A stretch of 64,000 bases of DNA from assembly GCF_901000735.1 (NCBI RefSeq), contig NC_081547.1, positions 15,270,397 through 15,334,396 of the forward strand, written 5' to 3'. Source of the DNA: Corylus avellana (Eukaryota > Streptophyta > Magnoliopsida > Fagales > Betulaceae). Every line of letters starts with the position of its first letter. Position 1 is the first letter of the stretch. The translations under genes and the position numbers were made by a program. The notes beneath the pieces were generated by a model. That model worked only from the letters and a program-made list of their open reading frames with translations. It was not told where the DNA came from and did no database searches. Positions 1 through 12,777 of this stretch are shown here, piece after piece.

Positions 1-588
1 TGGCGTACCAAGGGGTGGACATACAGGACACGTATCCCAATTATATATAAATTACAAGCATAAAAAAGAGTGATAATACATTTTCTTATCTATTGGCGCT
101 GTCAACAGGTCAGGGTTTAGCGGTTTTGCAAGATACAAGTTTATGTCGATTCACAAATACCAATATTGATTCTGTTCCAAAAATTCCTATGTAAATGATG
201 GCAACACCACCCTTCTCTACCAAAAATAGGGAATGATGGAAATTCATGATATAAAACAAAAAAGGATGAATTTGTAAGCAAAACCAAGGAATGATAATTC
301 CTGCTGGTCACTAGAACAATTTCTAGTTGCGAAATATGGAAAAATATCCTCTGTAATCCTAAAGCAAAGTTGAAGCAAGAAAATAACAAATGTAATTTCT
401 TATGATCTGAAAGGGAAAAAAGTCTCACAACCTAAAAGATGGAATCCATATTTCTCTTTAAATCAGGAGATGCTCTAGCAAATCTCAGGGTAAAAAAATG
501 TTCCAAATATTTAAGTGTGCTGTATATTAACTACCTTTCAGTAATTTACCTACAATTAAAGAACTGCAAAGCAAATCCATAGGCGTAC
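1..588 (-). other. HAC1-like intron and left margin; no exon recognised
   Basis: The splice donor that ends the fifth coding exon lies at 588 (CAG then GTACGC, minus strand). The next exon of plant HAC1 proteins, which begins a Cys-rich segment after the WVGQ residues, was looked for in all three minus frames and not found. This stretch is therefore probably intron, and the rest of the gene lies beyond base 1. The 95-codon open frame at 141-428 (minus) resembles nothing known. Confidence 0.6.
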
Positions 589-3500
589 CTGGCCAACCCA
601 CTGCCTGAGACCTGTGATATGCTCCCTAACCTGCTCTGGAGTGAAAAGTTCAGTCAATGATACACCCTTTATTTTTGGCTTCCCAGACTTGGTACCCGCC
701 ACAGGTTCGGCAGGCTGTGTCACATTTTCTTGCTTAGCTGGATCAATCTCTTTCTCAAGTTTAATATTTTCTTGCTTAGACAAACCAGAAGGCTCATCAG
801 ATGCAATAGGTTGACCAGCAGGCCTTTGGTTGCAGTTATCATTCACATCATCATTCTTCCTCTCAGCAAGACTTTCTTGTCCAGACTTTTCAGCAACTTC
901 CATCTTCACTTCTGGAAACTCGGACTTAATAGGCATACAAATCTCACTATGTTGGTTACCTTGGAGATGAGCGTCCTTCCCCCCTTGGGATTCACTAAAC
1001 ACAGAAACCGATACTGCAGGACTTTCACTCAAAGGAATAAGAGATTGGGAGGAATGCTCTATCTTCATGCGTTTTAGAGAAGGTTGTAGATCTTCCGAAG
1101 TTTCAACTGAGGGAGTCGAGATCAATCTAGCTGAAGTGTCTCCGGTATGATAGGATTTACTGGATGCACTAACTGAACTAGGCAAACAAGAACCAGAATC
1201 TGTCGGAGAACGCACCTTCGACAATCTTGCACGTAGTTTAATGTTTCTTACGGGAACACAAACAGGGCAACTTGGGTTCCGGCATTTCTTATAATGTTCA
1301 AGCAAGTCCTTGGTTTGACGGCAAGTATGACTTGGGCACGGAGCCAGATTGCATTTACTGATGTGCAACAACAATTCTTGAGCTTTTGTGCAGTGAATTG
1401 TTCGACATTTCCCTTTGGGATAATCACATACACGAGCATGTTGCAAGAACAAAAGCCACCTTTGTTGATTTATATACGCCCGTTCAGCATTTGCATTAGC
1501 AGATCTATTGGTAGCACGACTTGGATTAGGGGGCTCAGCAGTGCTTCTACAAACAGCAGTTTGACCAATAATACCTTCTGATGACAAATTATTACACTGA
1601 GCTTCATCTTGCCTCGATATTCTCTGACGGAAATCCTCTTGGACATGGTGTTCAAGTGACATGCTCCTTGGTATGTGATTCCTTTCTTGAGATTGAGCAT
1701 TCCATTGACCCTGCAGGGCTGATTCCGATTGTGCTCCAACAGGAAGGGGGTTATTATCACTTTGAGAATCCGTAATGAGTTGGTTTGGATGCAGCAATTG
1801 TTGCATTTGTTGAGAATTTTGAGACCGTGGTGAGCAGATATCATGCTGGGCAGATGGAAGAGTGAGATGGGAAGCACCCCTGGATCGGTCTCCAGCAGAA
1901 ATCTGCTGGAATTGGTTCTGCATGTCGGTCAATTGGAAGTGTTCAGAAAGTTGCGAAGGCATAACTTCATTGTGGTTCTCTGCTCCAGGCTCACGCTTCA
2001 CTTGGCTACCTAGATCAGGGGAAACCTGAGGCTGACCAAAAGACTCATTATTCAACATATGCTGGTGCTGCTGACTGTGTTGTTTCTGTTGGCGTTGCTG
2101 TTGGACAAATTGATGCCTTTGTTGAAACTGATGTGACTGTTGCTGAAATTGCTGCGGTTGATGAGAATGTAGTAAATTATCTCTCGAAGTCATTGGAGCT
2201 TGGAAATTTATCTTTTCCGATTGATCAACTGATTGAGGCTTTATATAGACGGCCTGTTGCGTTGCTTGCAAATTCGACTGATTTATCAAAGGAGGGTTAG
2301 ATTTGGATATAGACGGCAAGCTAACTGAACCCAAGTTCTGAGTGTTCATCATTGATCCAACAGATGTTGCAGCATTATAGAAGTTTCCAGACCCAAAAGA
2401 ATCAGAATTACTCATTCCATATCCATCACCTGTTATTAGTTTGTTTGTGTGAGAATGCTGAGTTGTGCAAAAATGAATACATGTACATCTTCACACATAA
2501 TGTAATACGCCTATAGAAGAAGCCAGAGAGAAAGAGAGAGATTACCCTGCATTAATGGCCGCTGATGCTGATCGATATGCTGCTGTAAAGGTTTGGGTGA
2601 ATTAGCATAAGGAGCGCCAGTAAGAAACCCCTCAGAGGTGCCAGATTCATTCACAAGTTGTAAATTATTCCCAAACCCTAAACCACCATTTAAAGCCCCA
2701 TTTGGAAACCCATAAGCTTTCTGCTGCAACCCAGACCTAATTCCCCCACTGCCCATTTGACTACCAAGGTTGTGCAATATACGGCTATTTTGACCACCAA
2801 GATGCTGCTTTTGTTGCGGTGGTTGTGACACCACCGTTGACTCAACAGTGGAAAACCCACCACCATTATTGGCAGATTCCAAGTTCATGTAAGACTGATT
2901 GTTATTGTTATTATTGTTACTATTACTATTAAATCCAGGAGTAGGAATCATTTGGCTTGTAATTGTTTGAGCACCCATTGATGACATGTTTCCACCAGAA
3001 CTGAGGGAAAAATTTGCAGGAGACTGTTGATATCCATTAGACAAAGGACCTGCAAAAGTACAGATTGTGATACTGTTGCAAAGAAGCAAAGTGAATAGCA
3101 TTAGTATATGAACCATAGGACTTCACATTACCATCAGATCTATTAAATGAACCACCATGTATGCCACCAGCACTAGATGGCAATAGGCTGCCAGTGTTGA
3201 TCGATGTAGGTGCTATGCCATTAGGTCCACCAGCAGAAATCATCGAAGTATCTACAGAAGATGCAACAAGCATGGTTGAATTCCCACCGTGTGACATACC
3301 AGGTGTTGGTATCATTGTACCAATAGGAGAGGAAGAATTAACAAGCTGCGGATATTGTTGGCTCTGACTATTCAATGGCGAGCGTCTAATCAAATTATGC
3401 AAGCGGCTCTCTAGAGTGTCAAGGTTCAAGTAATCCTCCTATGACAGGATTTACAAACATTAGACAAGGGGAATAATACATTGGCACATAAGACGTAAAA

Positions 3501-4564
3501 ACTAATAATTCAAGAAGGCAAACGATTATCAGTCAGCACAAAATAAGTATTACAAAAAAAAAAAAAAAAAACTAGAGAAAGGTTTTGTGTTTTTAGCATG
3601 ACTTTGAGAAACGGTGAAGACAACCAATTGCTTAAATACAGGTAAGGACAAAAAACTAAAATACCTTTGTAAGAGCAGCTCTTAATAAACCCTCCTCCAA
3701 ACGTTTCACAATATCCCTAAACTTCTTTCTCTCGTGTTCATTAAGTGGTGGCTGCTGCCTCTGCCGCTGCCATAAGATAGCATAGCTGGAAAAAAGAATA
3801 TCACGTATTTATCTCGGCATTCAGTAAACAACAATTATACACATCCCAAAAGTAACAAACGACTATATTACATGCATAAATGTCATGTTAGATAATAGCA
3901 ATAATACTATCTCAATAATGGTCCAATGGCTGTCCCCAGCATTTGCAGACAATCAAGCCCCCTCCCTCGCCTCCCCCCCAAAAAAAAAGAAAAAAGAAAA
4001 GGCTTACCTTTCTACCAGAGAAAAACAAAAAAAACAAAACAAGAGTAATAATTAACTGCAGAGTATTGAGTATAACAATGGTGACTGCATAGATAAGGCG
4101 ACTGTCCGCTCTAAAGGCTATTAAATCACAAACTGAGACAACTGTATTACCATTATCCATGCATTCAACCATACAGAAACAGAACATATAGGGCACAGAC
4201 AACATTCAAAACACAAAGCATACCATGTGAGATAGATCAAAATCACTACCTACGCGAAAACCAAGCGAGGAATGTTATACGCGTAGTAACAAATATTTTT
4301 GCATGTGAATTTGATTGGGATACTAGTTTAAATTATAAAGAGTCAAAATAACAGTAGACTCTAGTCTCACATCTTGTCTTGCATATGGGCGCGTGCTCTA
4401 TCCATATCCGCCTGCGCGGTGAACATGCGGGGGCCACCACCAGCGCCAGTGGCCAGAGTATGCATTTGCTGAGCGAGCGTGCTCCCGTTCTGCTGGGGCT
4501 GCGGGAGCCCAGCCTGGTTGGGCACCTGGCCCGCCCCCGCCGACATATGCGCCTGCACATTCAT
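589..4564 (-). CDS. HAC1: HAC1-like histone acetyltransferase (CBP/p300 type), 5' half, five exons
   Basis: Nuclear transcriptional co-activator of the plant p300/CBP family, which acetylates histones; only the N-terminal regulatory half is in the window. Coding exons on the minus strand are 4371-4564, 3665-3785, 3132-3438, 2546-3049 and 589-2429, all with GT-AG borders and compatible phases, giving 989 codons. The start at 4564 gives MNVQAHMS, the family's usual N-terminus; an upstream in-frame ATG at 4582 is less likely. Residues about 85-125 form a conserved helical segment (KRLEEGLLRAALTKEDY). Residues 210-470 are Asn/Gly/Ser-rich and 470-500 are poly-Gln. Residues about 693-773 (1237-1479) are a TAZ zinc finger with repeated H-X4-C-X4-C type ligands. 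The last residues seen (GVSLTELFTPEQVREHI) precede the PHD, HAT, ZZ and second TAZ domains, which are off the edge. No stop or frameshift was seen, so the gene looks functional. Confidence 0.93.
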
Positions 4565-5260
4565 CTCCCAACAACCAAGCACTGCATTACTCGCTCAAGT
4601 CCTCGCCTTTCCACCTGCTACTCATTCCTCCACGCTGACCAATAAACAAGAATCGCAATTCCAAAACATCAGTTACCTCGAGATAGCAAGAATTGAGTGG
4701 AAATTAACGACTTGGATGCGAATTGTAATTCTAAGCGTTGTTGGGGGGCAATTAGGTAATTGAGAAAATACCAAAATTGGTTTAATTTTTCGTAATTTTA
4801 GTGAATAAACCCTAAGTGAGGATATGGAATCGAATCGATTCGAATCCAATCGGTGAGCAGAGGAGAAACCCTAGAACGAACCTGTGGGGAGAAGAGGCAG
4901 CGATCGCGGGAGAGAAATCGGTCGGCAAGTTCCGGAGCTTGAAGGGCGACGATCGGCGATTGTGGTCCGATGAGATTGAAGGAGAAGGGAATTGAGCGAA
5001 GTCTGCGACAAAGAGAGAGAGAGAGGGGGAGCGCACGTGCGGTGAATTCGACACGGGCGAAGGGTTGTGCGAAGAAGAAAGAAGAAGATGAAGAAGAAGG
5101 AAGCACGAGCACGAAAGGGGGTGGAATCGAAGGGAACTAAAAGTCAGTGAGAGAGAGAGCGAGAGAGGGACCTGAATTATTATTTCGTCTGGGGTAATTG
5201 GGGGTTTCAATTTGGGAATTAATTTTTTTTTTTCTTTTCTTTTCTTTTTCTCATAAAGCA
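4565..5260 (-). promoter_or_regulatory. HAC1 5' leader with probable leader intron; CT-rich promoter edge
   Basis: Upstream of the HAC1 start the minus strand shows a good donor (CACAG then GTTCGT, exon end at 4882). A plausible acceptor lies closer to the ATG, TTGGTCAG or GTAGCAG near 4610-4640, suggesting an intron of about 250 bp in the 5' UTR. The distal part (4980-5035 and 5145-5175) is rich in CT dinucleotides on the minus strand, as in many plant TATA-less promoters; no convincing TATA box is seen. Open frames here (4798-5261) are low-complexity leader sequence, not genes. Confidence 0.55.
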
Positions 5261-5261
5261 C

Positions 5262-7167
5262 AAATACAATAAAAAAAATTGTATATATATATATGTTTTC
5301 GAATTTACGATTTTACCCATGGAGTGAGGCACAAATCTACCCTTGTCCAGTCATAGATTTATCCTCTAATGTTTTTTTTTTTTTTTTTTTTTTTTTTTGT
5401 TTCAGCGTTTAGTTTGAGTAAAAATTCCAACAGACACAAAGCAAGACATAAGGAGTAGCATTTGATAGGCACGCCCATGTCCAACTTCTAAGTTGGGTTG
5501 GGCCTCAAAGTTTAAGGCTTTCCAGCCTACAACCAACCAAACCTATAGACTAATTATGCCCTATTTAAAGCACTCCTAGCTTACTAAAATTATTTTTTTT
5601 TGATTATTTTGGAGAGACAATTTAATAAAAGTAGCTTAAATTTTCACTTTTCAAACTCATCGTTTTGATTTTTAATCAAAATAAAATGGTGAGTGAATAG
5701 TACTTATTATTTTTAGTGAACAGCCTCACCAAAGATTGTGAATATTGTTCATTCATCTACTGATTAAACAAATAATTTATCGCTACCTTTTTGCTTTTCG
5801 TTTCTCTCTCCTTTTTTTTTTGTTTTCTTTTTCTTTTCCTTTTCTCAGCATGCCTCTCTCCCTTCTCTTTTTCTTTTCTCTCACCCATTCAGCATTTAGT
5901 GCCATTTCACCCCCCACAAACCCACTTCTCACGTCAATATAATAGGATAAAAATGTGGTATATAACTTTCTCTTGTATCTACACTAAAATAAAAAAATAA
6001 AAATAAAAAAAAAAAAGAAAGAAAAAAAAAATATCAACATGAAAGAAAGAAAACATTCTTAATAAATAAAAATCACTTACTACTAGAATTTGGAATCATT
6101 TCAATCCTTACCATCTCTAAAACATATTGAAAGCATAAGATTAGATGCCTTATTAGTTATTGGTATATATTTGACTATGTAGGCATGTACTTGTGTTTAG
6201 TCAATGTGTTGAAATCTGTCAAATAAATTGTATTATTTATCAAAAAGTAATGATAGCTTTCAAACTACTTTTCTTTTTTTCTTTTTGGATTGAGCTTCCA
6301 AACTACTTGAGCATTCTTCAATTGGCTCAGCCTCCTCATGGCTAAATTAAAGCTCACCTATGTTTATTTTGAATAGTTAGAATTTAATTCAACTCATCCT
6401 ATTTTGGATAGTTATAAAGCAAGTATAACACTTGTGGATTGCTTGTCAACTATAGTTTCATAAGCCCATAAAAAAAAAAAAAAAAATTATTCATTTTGGA
6501 GTCACCCTATTTTCCTAAGATAGCACCAAACCATGGAAAGAGTTAACTCTCTCCCTTAACCAATACAAACCTCATGGAGAAACCAACTTTTTTAGCTATA
6601 CTAGCCCAAAAAAAAAAAAAAAAAAAATCCTAGCCAAATGTGTAATTGCAAGTTAGTTCTTTAAAAGCATCTTCACCAATACTAAAATAATTAGTGAAAA
6701 AGTGTAAATTTTTATTTTATTTACTACCTTTTCTATACACATTCCAACAAACTCTCTATTGTACCATTTATTTTATTTAAATATTATTTTTCAAAGTTTT
6801 CTATATATGATTTTAGTTCTTTTTCCTTTTATCTTTTTCTTTCTCTTCTCCTTATTTTTTCTTTCTTCTTCTTCTTCTTCTCCTCGCCCATGTTTCTTTT
6901 TTTCCTGAAATTTTCCTCCTCTCAAACTTACTCCCGCTCAGCCCATTTCTCTCTCTAAACCCATTTTCACTTAAGAAGTTTTTGATAAAATTGAAATTTT
7001 AATAAATGGAAGATCGGAAGCAACAAATTGAAGTCATAGTTCCTTATATAAAATTGTTTACTCAAAAGATATACTAATATAGAAAATACAAATTATTTCA
7101 GGCACAAATCAAAATAAAAGCCATTGCTTCACAATATTACAATCAGATGGGTTTATTTTGTCTATGC

Positions 7168-7216
<49 letters not shown>

Positions 7217-7568
7217 GGTTTCTACAATAATATAAAAATATATTATGAATAATGTTAAAAATTCCATTTTTATTTAACCACTATTATAATATACTAACGT
7301 GGCAGTGTTAATTTACTTTTGAATCAAACATTATTTAAAAAAAAAAAAAAAAATTCAAAGATGAATTGGCACCGCCACGTCAATTGGGATAGTAGTGGAT
7401 AAAGTTGTGCTTTACTCATATATTATATTATATAGTAAGTAGTAACCCTTTTTTTTAGATTTAGATAATATGATCTATAAGTTGGTTATTATTATGTATA
7501 GGATTTGCATGTGTAAATTTGATAACTACAACTTTTTTTAGGGGGGGTAAACTAGAGTAATTTTAGAA
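5262..7568. other. AT-rich intergenic DNA, no gene
   Basis: About 2.3 kb upstream of HAC1 with many homopolymers (poly-T at 5371-5398, poly-A at 6470-6486 and 6607-6627) and long CT-rich strings (5800-5880, 6825-6960). No coding sequence with recognisable similarity was found on either strand; open frames at 5745-6000 are pyrimidine-rich noise. A short CACGT-containing inverted pair near 7300 and 7375 may mark a decayed MITE. Confidence 0.7.
7171..7215. repeat. (AT)22 microsatellite
   Basis: Uninterrupted AT dinucleotide run of about 44 bases, directly visible. Confidence 0.97.
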
Positions 7569-7699
7569 GTCACTCTTGTGTCTCTCAAACAATGATGTAG
7601 CTCTTAAAATCACCATTTAATCAAAATCTAATAATAATCAATCACAAGCTCAATAGCGATTTAAGAGCCACATCATTCTTTGAGAGACGCAAGAGTAAC
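7569..7699. repeat. Foldback (hairpin) MITE-like repeat
   Basis: Arms of about 42 bases (7569-7611 and 7658-7699) are reverse complements with only a few mismatches, separated by about 46 AT-rich bases. Both arms contain the string AATGATGT(A/G)GCTCTTAAA or its complement. A miniature foldback DNA element is the likely source; no clear target duplication was identified. Confidence 0.75.
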
Positions 7700-7737
7700 A
7701 CAAGTGGGTAGGGGTGTCAATGCGGATAGTTTTCTAT

Positions 7738-9099
7738 TGATAAGCGCTAAAATATTCATATTTTCAGCCCTTATCTTACATGTTTTAATCCTTTGGTTTT
7801 GGTTAATTAAGCAATTTTACTTTCTTTTTTTTGTGTTTTTGATGTTTTTACAGGCTTTTGGAAGAAAGTGAAGTAAAACTAGGTGATTTAAGCTCAAAAA
7901 GAGAATATAGGAAAATTGAAGCTCCCTAGTACTGTGATCAATCACACAGTACCTGCGATCGAGTGCAATACCAGAGAAGATGCTACACGAGCCAGGCCAG
8001 GAGTGATCGAGCGCAGGCAAGAGAAGGATCGATCGCAGACCTGCAATCGAGCGCACACAGGCTGCGATCGAGCGCACCCGTGCGTAGGAGGCATTCCAAG
8101 TGACGGCTACAATGTCCTTATTTTCATATTAGGGTTTTTTCAAACTCCAAATTGTAATAGGACTGAACCCTGGGAAAACCCTAGGGTTTACTACTTTTCC
8201 AAGGACTTCTAAAGCCTATAAATAGACTCCTAAGCCTTTAGAATAGGAGGCTTGGAGAAGGGAGAAGAATAGGAGCTCTCAAGTCAAGTCTCGGGTTTAT
8301 TCTTTCTTTTATTTTCTTTTCTTTTATGAAGATGTTTAACATCAACTCCATGTGTAGCTAATTTATTTAGTATGGCTAGATTGAAGCCCTAGTTATGTTA
8401 AATTAATATTTCAATATTGGCACCTTGTGATGATCATATTGTGTTATTTAAGTTGATTAATACCTGCTTGCATGAATTCCTCATATGTGTATGCCTGATC
8501 AACATGTGCATGTGGTATGGACTTGTTAGTTAGATCAATTTGGATGACCGAGTCCTGGTTTAACTTAAGTAACAAAAGAATCCACACCGCGATTCTTGGG
8601 TTAATCAACATAGGGAACTAGGAGTATACACCCATGCCCATGCCCTAGGCCCTGTGTGTTTATCGATTTCCATAGAACATATGCTTTTCTAAAGAACAAC
8701 TTAGTATATACCGTGCTAAATCCTTTAGGAAAGAGAAGAGTTAGAGTATACACCCATGCCTAACTCGTTGCTTAGGAAAATCAATAGCTTAAGGAGTATA
8801 CACCCATGCCCTTAGGTTGACAAACATTAAATATGCATAACTTGATCAAAGCATTGGCATATTGAAGTACTAGTTTAATATAATTAGTAGTAGATATCAA
8901 AGCTCTACCCTTTGTCATCATCACATCAACAATCAATCTTTATTTTGTTTTTGCTTAAGGAATTTATTTTTAAACATAAATTCAGCAATCCTCGTGGGAA
9001 TGATCATGTACTTGCACCCTATACTACCATGTTGACATTGTGCACTTGCAGGTAAAACGTACAATTATTTACCTATTAATTTAGGTAGATTTTTACACA
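7738..9099 (+). mobile_element. Solo LTR, family LTR1 (Athila-like gypsy)
   Basis: Begins TGATAAGCGCTAAAATATTC and ends TTTTTACACA, flanked on both sides by TCTAT (7733-7737 and 9100-9104), a 5-bp target duplication. The flanking DNA becomes continuous when the LTR and one duplicate are removed, so this is a solo LTR. U3 carries the GATCGA motif cluster (about 7935-8085). A TATA box (CCTATAAATAG) lies at 8215-8225. Four spaced GTATACACCCATGCC-type modules follow at about 8630-8815. No internal sequence remains. Confidence 0.9.
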
Positions 9100-9104
9100 T
9101 CTAT

Positions 9105-9602
9105 CCGCCCACTAACTGCTATAACTGCCTAGTGGTTAGCGGTTAATGGTTGTTGGGTTTACTAATTGTAACCGCTAACCACAAACCGTCTTTTTATATA
9201 ATATATTTTTAAAATTATAATTATAATAATATTTATACATATAACATAATCAATTGATCATTAAATCACAATTTTTTTTTTTTTAAGATAATTAAATCAC
9301 AATTTGAGTATTAATATATTATCACTATAACTTATATGATTATATCACATGATCAATTGATCATCAAATCATTTGATTATATAATAACAAATTATACATA
9401 TATAATATGACATAAATTCATAAGTCATAAGTATGCAAGTTCATACTAATACAACAATTAAGTGACTTAGTTCCAATATATGTTATAAACTTATAAGTCC
9501 ATATATGTTATAAATTATATATATATGCAATTACTACAAGCAATATGGTCTTTAGCGACCAAAAAGTCGCCGATATTGAGGGGTCATTAGCGGCGATTAT
9601 GA
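9105..9602. other. AT-rich DNA with hairpins; probable decayed DNA transposon ends
   Basis: No gene. A perfect 14-bp inverted repeat, GTGGTTAGCGGTTA at 9132-9145 with its complement at 9169-9182, sits beside the target duplication of the solo LTR. Together with GGGGTGTCAATGCGG at 7711-7725 it looks like one non-autonomous hAT-like element that the solo LTR split. A second palindromic string around TTTAGCGACCAAAAAGTCGC lies at 9552-9600, directly before the element C remnant. 9190-9530 is plain AT-rich DNA. Confidence 0.45.
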
Positions 9603-10434
9603 AGGCACCTGATTGGAGTCTACCATTTGAGCTCATGTGTGAAGTTTTTGCAGGACAACATCTTCACTAGATTTAGGACACCACGAGCAATAATTAGTGA
9701 TGGAAGCAGCCACTTCAATAATTATGCCTTCGCTTCTTTGATAAAGAAGTATGGCATCACTCATAAGGTTGAAACTCCGTACCATCCCCAAACCAGTGGC
9801 CAATTGGAGATCAGCAATATAGAAATCAAAGGTATCCTTGAAAGGACAGTAAACCCCAATAGGAAGGATTGGTCTCTTCGCTTGAATGATGCACTATGGG
9901 TTTATAGGACTGCTTACAAGACACCTATCGGTATGTCTCCTTATCGGTTAGTCATTGGGAAAGCATGTCATCTACCAGTGAAGTTGGAACACAAAGCATA
10001 TTGGGCCATCAAGCAGTTTAACTTTGATATGAAACAAGCTGGTAACAAGAGGAAGCTACAACTCAATGAACTGGAGGAACTGTGGCGGGATGCTTATGAG
10101 AACGCCAAGCTCTACAAGGAAAGGACCAAAGCATATCATGACAAACAACTCGTCAGGAAGGAGTTTCATGTAAGACAAAAGGTGTTGATTTATAATTCAA
10201 GATTGAAACTTTTCCCTGATAAGCTTAAGTCAAGATGGTCTGGGCCTTGTGTTATTACTAAAATTTTCCCTCATGGAGCGTTGGAGGTTCGCAATCCAGA
10301 AAGCAATCGCATATTCCAGGTTAATGGACACAGAGTAAAGCCATATCTCAAAGTGAAATTGCTACCAAGAGATGAAGATCTGGCAGTCCAATCTACCCCC
10401 TATGCACCACCACATTCTGAAGCATCTACTTTTG
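9602..10434 (+). pseudogene. Element C: gypsy (Athila-like) RNase H/integrase remnant
   Basis: A short piece of RNase H ([12 protein letters not shown]) is joined out of frame to the integrase at about 9642, so several hundred codons are deleted at the junction. From 9642 the frame reads through the second half of the integrase core ([18 protein letters not shown] with the second catalytic Asp; [12 protein letters not shown] with the Glu) and the C-terminal domain ([18 protein letters not shown]). It then ends abruptly where a hAT element enters at 10435. The protein closely resembles the integrase of element A on the other strand. The 5' LTR, gag, protease and RT are missing. Confidence 0.88.
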
Positions 10435-10578
10435 CAGTGGCGGAGGGACAGGGGGGCGACCCAGGGGCAGGCGCCCCCGGTAAAAAAAAAAAAGAAAAAA
10501 AAAATAGAGTAATTTTAAGCCAAAAGTTGGAGAAAGCCCCCTGGTAAAAAATTTCAATAACCCTCCAAAATATTTTTA

Positions 10579-10678
10579 NNNNNNNNNNNNNNNNNNNNNN
10601 NNNNNNNNNNNNNNNNNNNNNNNNNNNNNNNNNNNNNNNNNNNNNNNNNNNNNNNNNNNNNNNNNNNNNNNNNNNNNN
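10579..10678. other. Assembly gap (100 N)
   Basis: Exactly 100 N in a row, the conventional placeholder for a scaffold gap of unknown size; it lies inside the left end of the hAT element. Confidence 0.99.
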
Positions 10679-12777
10679 CAGTTTTTGGTGGTTTAGAACT
10701 CAGAAGAAGAAGGGAAACAGAGAAAGAAAGTTTGATTGTGTGTGTGAGAGTGGTGAGAAGCAAAGGGATAAGGATAAAGGCTTGGTCATTGGTAGTGCCG
10801 TAGTGGTGCCGTAGTGGGGACTTGGGAGTAGGGAGAGATGGGAACTTGAGCTTCAGAATTTGCCACTTGGGAAGGCAGAAGGCTGTTTCATGTTTGGACC
10901 ACACTCTTGAGACAAAACTTGAATTGGGCTCCACACTCCACTTTTGACTGACTCTATGACGACTGTGAGTAATGAGTATTGGTTAACTTGCTTTATGTTT
11001 ATAAATATATTTGGTTCTTAGAGACACGAGATACTTGAATAATTAAGGCATCAAATTTGTTTGTTTATTTGTTTATTTTTTATTTTTTGCTACTCTCCTA
11101 AGTTCTGACCACATGATAGCTTTGCTTACTTTTATTAATTTACATTTGGCCCATAAAAACGACAAGACTCAAGAGATACTTTGTATATTATTCACAGTAG
11201 TTAATTTGTTTTTAATATATAAATTCAGGGATATGTTGTCATGACCTGCATACAACAAGACCAATAATCTATAGCCTCAACTGATATCACCCAAAACGAT
11301 TTAGGCAACAAAGAACAAGCAGAGCCCACAAAAACACCCAGAACATTAGTATAAGTCTCACATCTGTTTTTTGTCCTATTAGGAAAAAAATGGGGGATGA
11401 CAGAATAATTGTTGTTTTTTTTTTCTATCTTTTATTCTTTTTCCACTCTCTTTTTTTGGCTTCAAGCATACCATTCTACATGCGATCAAAAGTAAGCAGA
11501 ACCATTCTTTAATCCAACCCATGTATCCTTAACTCTATTGGCAGAATAATCATTACAATACATGTGCAGATAAAAACCTCTATCCTTTAAAAGTATCGCC
11601 TACCTTTGGAACCTTCCCCATTAGAACAATATTGAACTTAAAATTGCTAAATTACATTGTGAGATAAATGTATAATTCAGATTACTCATTCTGAAAATTG
11701 ATACATGATGTTGATATTCCCATTTTCCAACTACATTTTATATCCAATTTATAATTTTTTTAGGCAAGGACATGAATAATTCTTTTTCTTTATCCTTGAT
11801 GCTTGTTTCGGTTTGAGTCGAGGTTGTCGAAGTTATAGAGTTTGGCTTGCCTCAATAGAGATGCATTGTGGAAAAATAAATGGTTAAAATTGCTATATTT
11901 GAGGAAAACTTTAATTATTGTTTTCCTGGGGGAATTTTCATTATTTATTTTTGAACAGGAAGATTTTCAGTGATTTTTTTTTACCTAACTGGAGGTAAGC
12001 CAAAGGAATCCTAATCATTTTCAAATGTAGAGAAGGAATCAATTCATCCATGTATTTTGGGCACAATCATTCTCGCTTGGAGTCTACTATGAGGATAAAA
12101 CTAAAACCAAAGCTGAAAACCATTATGATTATTCGGACGAAAATTTCTCAAGAATATATGCATCAGTTAGGCTACAGATTTACATTGATAAGAAAGAGGA
12201 CAAATTTTCCACTCCCAATAAAAAAGAAAATAGAAAAAAAAGAAAAGAAATGCTGACTACCAAAGCTTCTGCCAGTGATGATGAGGTTGAAAACATTACA
12301 ACCCCCTTATAATGAATCAAATGTAGGGGATAAGGGTATGAACCTTTCAACATCTCTCCACTCTCAGACATTCCTATGGGGAAGGTGATTAGGTATCTTT
12401 AATTGGGCAATTTGCAAACTCTAATATGATTGACTGAAATTTATGGAGCTTTTTAATTGTGATATATCTCTTATTTTCATAATTTTGTTTATCTTATTCT
12501 AATAAAAACAATATTGTTATTTTTTTTGTTAGGTGTGTTTTATATATTTTGGGATTTTGTCAAGCATCAACGAGTTTCAGAAGATTATTGCCAATCTCAG
12601 GTTTGTTCTTTTTATAAATTCATTTTAGGCTAATAGCTATCGGAATATGCTAATAATTTTATTATAATATCATAAGAGACTTAAAGTATGTTTCATTAGA
12701 CATGAATTGTTTAGTATGAGAATTAAAACTAATAGATAAATAATTTTCGAGGTTTCTGAAAATTCTTAGATTACATT

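Noticed and set aside
141..428. 95-codon minus-strand frame considered as a HAC1 exon
   Set aside because: No similarity to the Cys-rich region expected next and no matching splice borders; treated as intron.
614..1877. Plus-strand and alternate-frame open frames overlapping 614-1877 and 3161-3367
   Set aside because: They are shadows of the large HAC1 exons; the minus-strand frame carries the TAZ finger and conserved family segments.
4333..4763. Open frames antisense or alternate to HAC1 exon 1 (4333-4560, 4379-4763)
   Set aside because: The GC-rich exon produces open frames by chance; only the MNVQAHMS frame splices in phase to the next exon.
4798..5261. Minus-strand open frames of 104 and 149 codons upstream of HAC1
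   Set aside because: Leu/Ser/Arg low-complexity translations of the CT-rich 5' leader, crossing the probable leader intron; no start context or similarity.
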